Assembly: GCA_944470555.2 (NCBI GenBank) | Contig: OX104134.1 | Span: forward strand, 48,544,691-48,608,690 | Reading direction: 5' to 3' | From: Heterobilharzia americana | Taxonomy: Eukaryota > Platyhelminthes > Trematoda > Strigeidida > Schistosomatidae | DNA: 64,000 nt | Translations under genes and position numbers: made by a program | Shown: in pieces, positions 1-11,361 of the stretch | How the letters are laid out: each line of letters starts with the position of its first letter | Position numbering within the stretch: the first letter of the stretch is position 1 | The notes under the pieces: generated by a model | Told to the model about the DNA's origin: nothing | Databases searched by the model: none | What the model saw: the letters and a program-made list of their open reading frames with translations, nothing else

Positions 1-477
1 CCTAACCATTAGAACGGAAACCTAGCACTTTCAATGAAAGTAGACAACTGAACATTTTCCTTGACGATCTTGAAACTTTTGAAAGTATGGCCAGCTGGTA
101 CTTTTACAAAACAAGGGGATACCAATCTTTTTAATGAAAAAAATACCAGGCTTGATCAAGTTTTATCATTAAACGGAATTTTTCTACCAGCTGTTGTAGT
201 TTTTGTCCACATTACAAAGTATTCCGAAAGTCGTGTTAAAATGTCTTCAGCTATACAGTAAAAAAAGTTTACACATCCCTTTAATGTGTGGTCTCAGCAC
301 TTGTACAATTTTACGGTCTTTTGGGAGTAATAACTGAAGATTGTTGATGTTTAAACAGATGCAGTGGATGCTTGATTCTGATTGTGTTTCTAAGCTATCT
401 AATGAGTGTAGTGAGTTTTGCAGATACCACCTTATACAATTATGTGAATGCTTTCTCTCTCCATATTTCTTCTTCAG

Positions 478-688
478 GCTTACAATAATTTGAACAATAG
501 TGTTGAAAATGAAATGAAAGATTGGGAGATCAGTCGTTCTGATGCTGCGGAACTATTGGCTTTTGCGTTTGGTATACAAAATGATGACACAGTTAAACGC
601 GTACTCGATTGTGCCTATTTCATACGTGATTCTGTGTTATCGAATTATTCTGTACACTCGGACTTTTCAGCGCATGGGATCAGCGGAC
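478..688 (+). CDS. Internal (penultimate) coding exon of an unrecognised protein gene
   Basis: Seen: a pyrimidine-rich tract ending in CAG (475-477) precedes an open frame of 70 codons that ends at a good donor, GTAAGG, at 689. The frame begins AYNNLNNSVENEM and includes SDAAELLAFAFGI and DDTVKRVLDCAYFIRDSVL, which look like amphipathic helices. The exon ends in phase 1, and the acceptor before 1767 restores the same frame, so the two exons are paired. No upstream exon could be recognised in bases 1-477, so the N-terminal part of the protein lies outside the window or was missed. No motif let me name the family; a soluble helical protein is the most that can be said. A start at the ATG at 448 is rejected because it lies in the splice-acceptor tract. 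Confidence 0.6.
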
Positions 689-1539
689 GTAAGGAGTGCA
701 TTCTGAATACTTCCTGTTGTCTGGTTCTAAATGTGTTTAAGCTAAATGATTGGATATTTTAATTAGTCACATTAGTAGGGGTTGATGAGGAGTATATTTG
801 ATGCTCCATGATTAAGCCACTCGTTTATCTTATTACTGTTCCTACTAATGAACTTTGGTTTTGCTTGGAATTGTGCGCCAACTAGTATGCTCGAATAACT
901 GCCTGTTGGTGTATAAACGCAAGTACAGGCATACTAGGTTGTTTATATCTGTTATCTATTATCACCAAATTTTCTAGACTAAATAAGGCGAAGTGAATTT
1001 AAACTGTTAACCGGCAGCTTCTAACCGAGTACTTGGACATCACCTCTTCAAAAGTCAACCGTTTCCATTTTTTATTTAGGTTGGTTTGTAAATATTTTCT
1101 TAATATCCAGCCTTGTTTTCCCAGAAACTTTGAAATTTAACTCCTGTTACCACCAGATATTTTGACGGAGTGTAAGTAAGTTCCGGATAACCACTAAGAT
1201 TTGTAACCCGACTTACCTACCTTCGTTGCCTTGAGCATTACACCTTTAACACTGTCCACTCTATGTGACAATGATACGTGGGCGGTGCTACAGATACACA
1301 TGATGTCATTCTACTGAATACCACCTTGAAATTAATAAATCTGCACAAACCTAAATCGATTGTCTTGTGTTCATTAGTGAAACTCTTCGACATGGGTTTC
1401 CCGAAGTTTCCAATGAAAACTCTTGACCTGTGTGGTCAGTCAAGTTGGGTGTGACGACAAATCCTCGCCTTTTGCAATGGTTGCTGATCGCATCATATCT
1501 CAAATTGATACAAGCAGGGAAATGTGAACGATCGAATTT

Positions 1540-1640
1540 TGACTCAGTGGTAACACGCTAGCTGTGAAACAAAAATGTCCTAGATTCGATCCAAGGGTCA
1601 TGGGTGTCACTGTGACATTTGGCTTCATCCCGATTGCCCA
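1540..1640 (+). repeat. tRNA-headed SINE fragment (degenerate)
   Basis: The segment has a Pol III box A-like stretch (CTCAGTGGTAACACGC) and, about 35 bases later, a box B-like AGATTCGATCC. The head resembles the one at 34389 (both read GTGG, then TTAACGCG or TAACACGC, then a GTGAAAC). No hammerhead core was found after it. It sits in the intron between the two exons above. Confidence 0.4.
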
Positions 1641-1766
1641 TTGAAGTATTGACAGTTTAGTTTCTCCTACCTAGATGTATAGTTTACTGTGTAGTAGTAT
1701 TCGCTTCTAAAAGTTAGTTTCTGTTGGACACGTCTTCTTTAGTTTTCTTTTTTTTTTTTTACGTAG

Positions 1767-2164
1767 ATTACTTATACGAAGGACTTTTAGGTCAACTTCC
1801 AGATCTGGCTAATTGTTATGTTCATTATGATACTGAAATACGGAAAGTATTTAAAGGTCGTCGTCGTCCACTTGTCGAGTCGTCGTCTACATCAGAAAGC
1901 AATCTTAATGAATTGATGTTGGCACAAACAACTTCGTTCCCTTCATCTTCCACTCATATTTACAAAGACAACAAAAACACTACAAATCAGAAAAATAATC
2001 TAATTGTCAATAACTTTGAATGCATTGATATAACTGAAATTCCATCTAGTGAAATTATTTATTTCAAGGACAAGTTCGAGGACATTGCTAACCTATCCAG
2101 TAGTTCACAAAATGATAACCACAGTAGTAACATTCGTAGGCGGTTATCTGAACGTAGAATGTAA
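1767..2164 (+). CDS. Terminal coding exon of the same unrecognised gene
   Basis: Seen: a T-run followed by ACGTAG forms the acceptor. Joining phase 1 from 688 gives a junction codon for His, then YLYEGLLGQLPDLANCYVHY, and the frame runs 131 more codons to a TAA at 2162-2164. The first 40 residues look folded. From about residue 45 the sequence turns low-complexity (Ser/Thr/Asn-rich, for example VESSSTSES and NLSSSSQNDNHSSN) and ends in a basic RRRLSERRM, typical of a disordered C-terminal tail. The intron is 1,078 bp and carries a SINE-like head at 1540-1640. The function is unknown. A possible AATAAA lies 296 bases after the stop. Confidence in the exon is moderate to good from the splice phase and codon-like composition; there is none in function. 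Confidence 0.65.
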
Positions 2165-2459
2165 CCAGACCCTAACCATAACACAGGGGAGATAAGCGTT
2201 AGTACAGTTTTCTAACCAGTTGTTTCCATTTTCCCTATAGCTTTATGTTTGTCTACGTGTTATTTGTGTTGATTCCTATTCTTATATGTAAATTTGTTTT
2301 TGAATCTCTCCACTTTTTTTTACATCAATCTATGTATGTCTGCACCCCGATGTGACCTCATTGTTTACTGTCACTTTCTAATGTTTGTGCAAATGGGTTT
2401 TATGATATGATATTTTTCGTTTTTCATTACCTTACTTCTCTCCTGTCTCTTACGTATTC

Positions 2460-2465
2460 AATAAA
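2460..2465 (+). promoter_or_regulatory. Possible polyadenylation signal
   Basis: AATAAA lies 296 bases downstream of the TAA at 2162-2164 in T-rich sequence. It is the first canonical hexamer noticed after the stop. The assignment to the upstream gene is inferred from position only. Confidence 0.35.
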
Positions 2466-2469
2466 AGTG

Positions 2470-4230
2470 ACATTTTTTATTCCATTACTTATTGTCTTAA
2501 ACATGTCGCTGAAAGTCGTGTATTCTTCTTTAAAAATGACGTTTTGCATATACCATTATCTGTCTGTTTGCATCAGCCGTTTCGTTCGCATTTTGTTTTA
2601 TCTTTAAGTCCCTTCATTTTAAGAGAACCAGTAAATTCTTAATATCACCTTCACATGATTTATAAACCCAAAGCTATTTGTTCATTTCATCTATGCATTA
2701 TTTGTTATGATTGTGTACGTAATTTCATTTACTGTCTCATTGTTTCTATTATTGTGACTATATGTGCGAATTTCAACCCCTAAATGTTTCTTATTCGGCG
2801 TTCTTATGTTCTCTACTCAATGCTCCTTGCTACGGTTACTGTTGTCATCAACAGCAAAATTGATCTTCAAGATCAAGTACTGTCATGTTTTTCTTCGTTC
2901 ACTTACTACTTCTCACTATTTCTATCTTTCGTTTTCTTTCTTCTCGTGCATGTATTTGTACATACATATGTGTGTATAAAATTTCCATTTTCTCGTACAG
3001 TATAGTTCAATGACGGATATCATTTAGAGTGTATTTGCATTCGTGTAATTGCAATTTTTATTGTCTTTGAATTTTTACGTTATCATAGATCTTTTGTATG
3101 CTGGAGAATTGGGTTTTGTTTTCATTAATGATATTGATAATGATCGTTAACATAATACATGTGATTTTTACCTAAGAATAACTTCACTTTTGATTTTATG
3201 CCTCCCTAACAGACATATAATGACAATAATAATTCCTGTCTGTATTTTTACTTGAATGGTCTGCTGAGTTGTTTATGTGTATATGGTTTAATTGTATTTC
3301 ACTGAAAAAAACTACTTTCCCGAAGGAGTCATATTGTAGCTTCGATTAGCAGTGTTACTTCTATGATCTTAAACACAGAACACTCAAGATTTAAAAGATA
3401 CTACTACTAATAATAATAGTAATCGCTTTATTCCAAATAGGATGTTTTATACAGTATGGAATTTTTCAGCAGGTTCACTATCAGAACAATATATTCAAAC
3501 GAAATGATTACTGCGTCCGTGTGATGTTAATAAAAGCACTATTAAAGACAATATGAAACAGTCAGCTGGTGTTGGATTAGCTTCCGATCTAGAATGGAGG
3601 ATAAACAGAAAATCGAACGTGAGTTTGGTGGCGACTATTCATTCAACCATTACAAGAATCTACCATTCGACCTAAGCGTCTGAGGAGTATAAATGTGATG
3701 AGTTTTGCACAACGAAAAGTCTACTTCCGTCGAACTTGATATTTCTTCATTTTGTTATCTACTCGAGGAACAAACAGCTGGAAACATTTTAGAACTGTGC
3801 AAGAGTATATGTCACTTTTAGAAGACATAGTTAAATGGTTAAGACAAATTAAAAATGAAAAATTTGGCGTATATTTCCGATGTAAACTTTTGTAACCCAA
3901 AGTTCAAGCAGGCCGCCAGATGAGTTTCAATAACGTCATTTTTCTTAAAAGATCAAACTTACTGTTGTAGTAACCTCTGATTTGAAAAAGTGGACTTGAA
4001 ATATAGGAAAGCTGAGTGTGCGTGAAGCTAGTACTCAACATAATTTAAGATGTCCTTATGAAGCAGCAGTTTAGACTAATATGTATTCAGAGGTTACTGA
4101 AGTAGCTGGATGCCGACAGTTTTATTTGAGGTAATCCATACAAGACATCCTAGCTAACTCCCAATCATTACAGGAGAAAGCGGAGCAAAAGTTGAGTTGG
4201 ACTCTACTTTTGTATTCTATGTAAGTTAAG
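2470..4230. other. AT-rich non-coding stretch
   Basis: Only short frames made of T-rich low-complexity sequence are present. I see no splice-flanked exon or recognisable repeat. This is probably 3' UTR followed by intergenic DNA. Confidence 0.5.
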
Positions 4231-4234
4231 TTGC

Positions 4235-4370
4235 TACTCATCGATCTAGGCTGTTGAATGTCAGCTAGCGGGTCACAAGTTAGATCGTCACTCCACCTGC
4301 CCAGGTTTGAGCTGCTACACAGCGTAATTAACCCTTATATATCAAATGTAGCTCATTGTCTAGTGTACAA
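4235..4370 (+). repeat. SINE-A copy, degenerate
   Basis: It shares a layout with the copies at 43905 and 44645: a weak tRNA-like head, then CCACCTGCCCAGGTTTGAG, a pyrimidine-poor stretch, and TTAACCC. Box B is eroded (CACAAGTTAGATCG). Family membership is inferred from this shared order. Confidence 0.45.
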
Positions 4371-4672
4371 AACTTCATGAGGTCTCTTAGTAATCTTTTC
4401 AACATCTTTGCGTCAATAACCTACTTCATATCTAGCTTTAATGCTGACCGTATTCAGTGTGTCATTTTGCAGTGTGGTCATGTAATATTCGGTCATCACT
4501 TTGATGATCTAGGCAACATGGAATTGATGACTCCTCCAGTGACCAGTTGGTGATCATTTCTGTCTGTCCAATGTTATCATTTATTGCGATTTTGTAATTG
4601 CTACTAAGTCCTCTACGTGGAGCCTAATAGAACATCTCATTCTCCTGGTTACTAACCATTTATGAATTGTTA

Positions 4673-4700
<28 letters not shown>
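4673..4700. repeat. (TC)n microsatellite
   Basis: An uninterrupted TC dinucleotide run of about 13 units. Confidence 0.9.
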
Positions 4701-4703
<3 letters not shown>

Positions 4704-5149
4704 CGCATAACTAATGCGTGAACAACATATTAGGTGTGTCAACTGTACCGATTATCGTTGGGAAATCACTTTTGTATTCACTGATATCGTATTAATTGTG
4801 ATAGTTGGGATAATTCTACAGAATTCCCCATTTTGAATTTCAACACTATGGCACCTAAATAATATGGATAATTCCTTAAAAAATATGAACAGCATTTCTT
4901 TAAAGACTAAGTTTTTAAAAAAATCAGGCGGATAGCGAAAATGAATCCCAGCGGTAAAGTACTCTTTGGAGAAAAGAATAAATATGCTATTTTACTATCA
5001 TATAATTTCCCTACCTCTGATTGTTACCTTTCGTATGTAATATCAAGAATTATAACTTGAGGTCATTCACGTTGGTGATGAAAGTCAGTATACTATGCTA
5101 TAGCATTCAAAAAGTTGATATTCAATAAAAATTTTCGTTGTTGCTTATG

Positions 5150-6280
5150 AAGGGTTGTCATGTGACTTGACGACAACTAGTGATAACCACCATGAATACC
5201 CACTATTGCCGTTCATGATTAACTTCGTCATAGACATACTAATGGACACAACCTTCTCTGCATGTCAATTCACGGGGATTGACCTACTCCTTGGAGGTCA
5301 TCTTGTTGACGTGAGGTATGCAGACAATATTGTCCTGCTAGGTGAAAACGCTGATAAAATACTGGGTCTTATGAGCGCGTTGAGCAAAAATCTGAATATG
5401 TTTGGTATGCGTTTCGCTCCTATCTGTCAAATGTCTGATGATGCTCCAGGACTGGTCTGCTGCAAGTACCCAGTTTATTGATGGGGAGTGAAATGTGTCG
5501 ACCACTTCACTAACTTGGAAAGTTGCATCAACTTGGACGGACTGGTTGCTGACCAAATCTCAGGTTGAATACAAAAGGCTTTTTGGTACTTGTCAGCTTG
5601 CGTCATCTGTGGCGCCGTTGAGATATCTGATTACATATCAAAGGACAGGCAAGCTGCGCTGCAGTTCGTTCTTTCCTCTTGTACGGTTGTGAGACACGGG
5701 AGTTAAAAGTAGAAGACACGAAGCGGTTATAGGGTTTTAATCACAGATGTCCTTGTAACACTACTCGCATTTGGTGGAATTACGGTGTGTGTTGAGGTCA
5801 GACAATGAGTACTAAGCAAGTGGATTGATGCGGTCGTGAGCCTTCATCGGCTGAGGTGGCCTGGACATGTACTGCGCACGCTGAGCCACCGCCTACCTCG
5901 ACCTGCTCTCGTAGGGAAAGTTGGAGGAAGGTTCAGAGTGGCCGCACTAACATGTGGCACCAGTCGATGAAGTTTCCTACTGTTGATCTGAGTCGTGTGG
6001 GGCGATGTAGGCTGCCTGGTTGGAGTCTCCGAGACGAAGAGAGTCAGCGTTTGAGAACTGTTGGTGAGATGGCTGAAAATCGGTCACAATGGCGCGTATG
6101 TATTCACTCCTTGACGTGTTCTAAAGCTTGAATATTCGCACTAATATTTATCTTAAGATTGCTTATTCTTTTACACCATTTTATCTACTTTCATAGCACT
6201 CCTTTTCTATCCACCTGTTTTTTGTGTACTACTGTGAAGTGTGGCGACTTGATTCTATGCACTCTTGTGCGAGGTTTTAA
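5150..6280 (+). mobile_element. 5'-truncated RTE-type (SR2-like) LINE, RT core to 3' end
   Basis: Translated pieces match the second half of an RTE reverse transcriptase: LLPFMINFVIDIL, FTGIDLLLGGHLVDVRYAD, then NMFGMRFAP. The catalytic YxDD box reads YADN, so the second aspartate is lost. After several frame breaks the C-terminal domain reads MAENRSQWRVCIHSL at about 6070-6115, the usual end of this family. The 3' UTR to about 6280 matches the tails at 51120-51190 and 51949-52025. EN and the N-terminal RT are absent, as expected for a 5'-truncated insertion. It is a dead copy. Confidence 0.8.
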
Positions 6281-6289
6281 ATTGACTTT

Positions 6290-7500
6290 CTCAGTCAGTC
6301 ATTCATATCTGGTTCATTGTGATGCGTTTTCAGAGCAGTAATAAGCAACTCGTATGCGTCATTCAGGGAAGAAACTGTAAACGGCAACACATATGTAGCC
6401 AACTTTTAAAACGTTTCGGAATATACTTGGCATTACTGAATTGAATTATATGAGCTCTTCTTGGTTGGAAGCTACAGCAATTTGATTTGTTTTTGTTTGT
6501 TCACTTGCGTAGTTTGCGCTTTAGAGCTAGTTAACTTGGGTTGGAATTTTAGCATTCCAACTGTTGTATTTCTCAGCATCATCGTTTATGGTAGTGCACA
6601 GCATAGTGCTGCAGAGTTTGTTTGTATATTCAATCTTAAGGGGACACTGAGTTAGAGTTCAGATTGGGCTATTTAGGTTTTTTGTTATCCTGTTTCTCTG
6701 TAAATTATCCGTTGTTTATAAAGAATTAGATATTATTGTATCAGTAAAGCGATGGATAAATTTCTATAGCTACTAGTACTGCTTTGGTAAATCATACATT
6801 CCAACGTTTCACTTTGAATTTCGCTTAGCAATTCTGCACTCATTACGAACAACTGATCGTTGAGTGCGAAGTGATGTTTACCTTTAGTTTTATACATTCA
6901 TCAAAAAGAGTTATCACAGCTCTGCATCAGTTGGAGAATCTTTGGGAACCTGGGTGCATTCCTCTTTCATTAAGACTTAGCTATGTGCAGCGGTATGAGA
7001 CGAGACCCCAGGAATATGGCGGTGAGCACAGGCTAGCACTCTTCATTTACGTTTATTACTGGCAAAGTGGCGTAGCTTTGGCGTGTGTAACTCAGTCATT
7101 TTTACTGGATTCTACTTCGTACCCATCTGAAGTAAGGGCTTAACTTATAGTCTTTTCGTTTTAGGTACAAAACTACCCTTAACTTATTAGAAGTTAATTA
7201 CTTGATTTGACTCCGTTAGTAATTATTGCTTGTGAATACCACTTCATAGCATTTGTCAATTCAGCACTGTTCATTCGGATTTTTTAAATTAAAAAAGTAA
7301 TCTTCAGTGTAAAGCTTTTACAAATTGGATGGAGACGATGTCGAACACGTAAATTTGAGACGTTTTCCCTCAATTTACATTTTTTGAATGTCGAAGTCTA
7401 ATTTTCATTTTATATTTGATTTCAGTTACCCATATGTCCTTAAAATTAAGCATATAATTAAACATAGCTTGTCAGTAGATAAATCATCTTTTGTTCTTAA
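6290..7500. other. Non-coding stretch upstream of the UBA-like exon
   Basis: No convincing exon. A 45-base piece near 6920-6970 (CATCAGTTGGAGAATCTTTG and following) resembles the tail of the foldback/hammerhead repeats at 8946 and 51548 and is probably a remnant. The rest is AT-rich. Confidence 0.4.
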
Positions 7501-7517
7501 TTGTATTACTATTTTAG

Positions 7518-7691
7518 GTTATGGCCGAAAATTCACACTCTGGTAACATAACTCCGATGAATATAGAAAAATCAGGAGACTTAGATGGCAAAGATGTTTA
7601 TTTGGAGAAATGTATTGCATTTGCTGAAGTCACTAAAACCGATCGAGCTGTAGCAATGATGTACCTTCAAGAATACGATTGGGATTTGGAG
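7518..7691 (+). CDS. First coding exon of a UBA-like domain protein
   Basis: Seen: acceptor ATTTTAG ends at 7517. ATG follows at 7521 and gives 57 codons, then the donor GTATTT at 7692 in phase 0. Residues 27-57 contain YLEKCIAFAEV, TKTDRAVAMMYL and EYDWDLE. The pattern matches UBA-like helices: an acidic D-W-D-L-E turn after helix 2 and an AVA-x-x-x-L helix. The N-terminal UBA-like domain of TDP2 has a comparable C-x-x-FA ... D-x-AVA ... DW-x-x-E pattern, and DCN1-like proteins are similar. The first 20 residues are Ser/Asn-rich and probably flexible. Helix 3 is missing from this exon and is supplied by 45686-45729. The family role, binding ubiquitin or an ubiquitin-like fold, is inferred. 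The full protein is not identified. Confidence 0.7.
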
Positions 7692-8292
7692 GTATTTAGG
7701 TTTTTCTTGGATATTATTGTCTTTTTCTGAGTATGCTATTCATGAAAAAAGACCTATGGACATATGTTTTGTATTCTTTTTGGGCTCTTTGTTTGTGCGA
7801 ACCCCATGGCATATTTGAGATTGTATTACACGCGCTTTCACGTCTCAGTCCACTCGTGTTACTGTCCAACTATGGTTAAATCCTATCTGTTGTTTCTTTT
7901 ACGAGTTCTCTAGATTAAGTCAATGATTCATGAAATATTTCAACCCTTTAATGTGTTCTACGCAAAGAATTTATTTGGTTTTCATCATGCATGTGAAGCA
8001 CCACCAGCTCTTTCTGCAGTTTATTCATCTTTAAATTTGTTGAGAGGTTTCCAGCGTTAAACACGTTTTAATCCTGTTTTCTTTTCTAAGTGATAATTGA
8101 CCTAATGAATTTTATAGTCAATTGACCGATAATTAAACTGTACGCAGAGCGCGACACTTTTTATGCTTGCACTACACTAAGCAACATTTTTTTTAAATGA
8201 AAGAAACGAGAAAGGGATTATGAGAAAGTGTGATAATGTGAGTTCTTTATCTATTTTTGCTAGTTGGATGTTAAACATTGGCAACTATTTAT

Positions 8293-8340
8293 GCTCTCTC
8301 TCCCTCTCCCTCTTCTCTCCCTCCCTCTCTCTCTCTCTCA
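8293..8340. repeat. TC-rich simple repeat
   Basis: An imperfect (CT)n/(CCCT)n tract inside the proposed long intron. Confidence 0.85.
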
Positions 8341-8945
8341 TAAATTCAGTCTTATTAGGCTTATTCATGTATTTTTTCTAAGCGGTTTAAAAATGCTTCT
8401 GACCATAGTGCACAAACGTACGCTTACCGATTAATTTACTCTTCTTACTACGTTTTTCATGTGCCTTAATATCCTTGATGAAGCCCCATACAATAAACCC
8501 CTATCTTAGCAATACTGTAATAACTAGCCTTGATTTCTGGAACGCTGTTTCCGGGATTCTTTGCCCACAGGTTTCACATTCGCTGATAATGATAATCTGA
8601 AATCATTTAAACTGTTACTGCCTAGCGGAAAAAAGTGTAGATCACTCAGTGCTGTAATCTCGCGGCTGTCATTTTTAGGAACAACGTTTTGGTATCGTTT
8701 AAGATCAATGAGCTCGCTTTTTCGATTATGCATTTTTCTGGGCTTAACTGGAACCTATTTTTAGCCACAGCTACTCTTGTATAAATGAACTATTTTCATG
8801 AATCAGTCATCTGATTTATAGTAATCGCACAATTCTGTCTTCATTATTGATAAATCAACTACCGAATACTTTGAGTATTCAACTAAGTGTTGTGATCCTT
8901 TAAGGCACTTCATGCGTTAAATGTAAGATATCAAGTACGTATACA

Positions 8946-9104
8946 TCATGGACTGACAACAGCTGGAGAAACATTGGGAACCTGGGAGCACTGGACGACT
9001 GTTTCGTCCTAGTATGGGACTCCTCAACAGTGCGTACCCATGACCTACCAGGGATCCAGTGCTCCTAGGTTTCTAATGCTTCTCCAGCTGACGTCAGTCC
9101 ATGA
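8946..9104 (-). repeat. Foldback repeat enclosing a degenerate hammerhead ribozyme
   Basis: Arms 8946-8995 and 9055-9104 are inverted copies with 44 of 50 matches. The 59-base loop carries, on the minus strand, a hammerhead layout. Stem I halves GCACTG and CAGTGC are complementary, the core reads TTGAGGA, stem II is GTCCC/AGGAC around ATACT, then GAAA, a very short stem III and a GTC cleavage triplet. The first core base should be C but is U, which would inactivate it. The same cassette occurs at 34477 and 51548. Confidence 0.6.
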
Positions 9105-9109
9105 TAAAT

Positions 9110-11055
9110 ACCAGCCAGAAATCCCCGCAAATCTCCAAAGTGAGTGCCAGATAGCCTAGTAGGTTTCGTTTCCTTATTTGTACCATTAGATCATATCCTT
9201 TTTGATAGACTGCTATTCGGAATGAGTAGTAAAGGTAGATAAATAGACATAACACCGTTGCACTTCACAATAGTATATCAATTTACGTATCTTCACTTCT
9301 CATCACAAAAACTCTGTTATGGTATGCAGAAAGATAGACAAAATCCTCATAAGAAGCCGCATATGTCTAAACCCTTATTCAAGCAATCGCTTTGCTTCAA
9401 AACTTCCTGAAAAAACATATGAACCAGTGTGTATCATTTTGATTGAAGAGATGAAAAACCAACAGGATTTAAATCCTGTAGGTCTGAAAATAGCCTAGAC
9501 CATTGTTCTATATATAAACCTTGTAATTTGTATATATTGTGGACGTTGACGCTGTAAATACACCTGTTATATTACCGCCTCTCCCATCACAGAGGAACTG
9601 AGCAGCCATTATGGGTGGAATTTTAAAATTATTTCTACAAGCCTTCTCATATAGAGTAGTCTGCACACATATATAACTCAGGCTATATAAAGTCACTGCA
9701 AAGTTATGAGGGAAAGTGGCGACAGAAGTTACAAGAAGCTCAGTCAATGAAAATAGATAGGAGTTATAAATAAGAAGAACATAAACAGAAATAGAAATTA
9801 GGTATGAAACAATACGATATTCAAAAGAAAAGAAATGCAAACATTTCCCTAGGATTAACTGTTTCATGTTATCTTGTCTGTTTAGCCATTGACTACTGGC
9901 ATCTAGGAAATCACAGTGCGAAAGCTATACCCCTAGCCATCAGTGAATTACTTCTCTAAGTGCCATGCCATGCTTACCTTTCTTCCAGCCTAAGGCTACT
10001 CCAAATAAAGTTTACCATCAGGATAGGTTACTCGGCATACTTGTTACGCAATAAAGCTATATCTGTTTATGAAAATTTGCAGTTTTAATAACTTGTTTTA
10101 TTGTCTTTAGTTTGAACTTTCTCTCTCTCCCTCTCTCTCTCTCTCTTGTATCGCCGCTTTTAATTCATGCGATATTACATGACGTTGAATATTTGTTATT
10201 CCTTACCATTTATTCGTTAAACATTTACTCAATATCTGTCCAGTTTCAGTTGATCTAGTTAGTGTACTTTTTCCTTCTTCTGTTTTAGTTTTATTTCGAT
10301 TTCTAGTTGAATCTTCGCTATATTTCTCTCTAGTTTGGTTTACATCATACTCGAGTGCTGGTTGTGTACACACCGCTTTCTATATTTGCTCTTATAAAGA
10401 GATGAGTGACACATTCAAAGCATCAGTTCCACACTTTCATATGCTATAAGAAAAACTAATGGCTCATTAATCTGTCAATGTTGTGAATAAAAGAAAGTAC
10501 TGAATTGCCGAAAGCCGTCGTCAGCCGTAGTTGAATTCCGTATTTCTGTAGAGTTCACTTTTTGATCTAGATGATATGGTTCAAAGTCTATCGCACTGGA
10601 ATGAACGCATTTTTCTACAAATCTTGAACGAATTAATGGTGTTTATTCATCTATTCTGTCTTCTCTCATACTCATCTTTTCCATTCTTTTATCTTTTTCT
10701 CATGATATTTGTCTCTCTTGTTGTAAACTGTGACGCTGATACGATGCTTACTGATACCAACTTCTTCAGAGTCACATGTGTATGACTCTTTCGAGATCTA
10801 ACTAACAATCAGAGGATTTCGGATGTTATTTCACGCAACAACTTCATCTGGCTTACATCTAGGTCATATCGTTATCTCTCGCAAACTAAGTTTGGCATTT
10901 AACAAATACTTTGTCACAGTAACTTTCCTGTAATTTTTATGCTAAAATAAGCTCCCTTGTACTACATTTCCATTGACGTTTTGCTCTTGCTCAGGAACTC
11001 ATGTAATCTGACGTATTCTCTTTCGTGTATTTTTATCCCAATGACTATTATAGCT
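9110..11055. other. Non-coding intronic stretch
   Basis: AT-rich with no exon candidate that has matched splice sites. A (TC)n run lies at about 10121-10146. No recognisable transposon was seen. Confidence 0.45.
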
Positions 11056-11057
11056 TA

Positions 11058-11060
<3 letters not shown>

Positions 11061-11103
<43 letters not shown>
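11061..11103. repeat. (TA)n microsatellite
   Basis: A continuous TA run of about 20 units. Confidence 0.9.
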
Positions 11104-11106
<3 letters not shown>

Positions 11107-11361
11107 CGACATCAGCAGTTTTTTGTGTTCTTGTCATCACTGCTCGTGTCTTTTAGGACAGCATTTCATTAGTCTATGAGCTCTTCCCAATATGTGGTTC
11201 TTGCAGATTGTACCGAAAAGCTGAACGTTTGAGATTAAAAACTTTTCTGATCACGAGTATTATCTCTGAACTCGACTTCCAAGCATCGGTCGCCATGTTT
11301 CACTCCACTTCCTTCCTTCTAGGTAACTGGATAACATTCGAAGCTGATTTCTATTCTTATT

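Noticed and set aside
11061..11103. Transmembrane-like YIYIYI peptide
   Set aside because: It is pure translation of a TA dinucleotide repeat. The same applies at 54493-54556.
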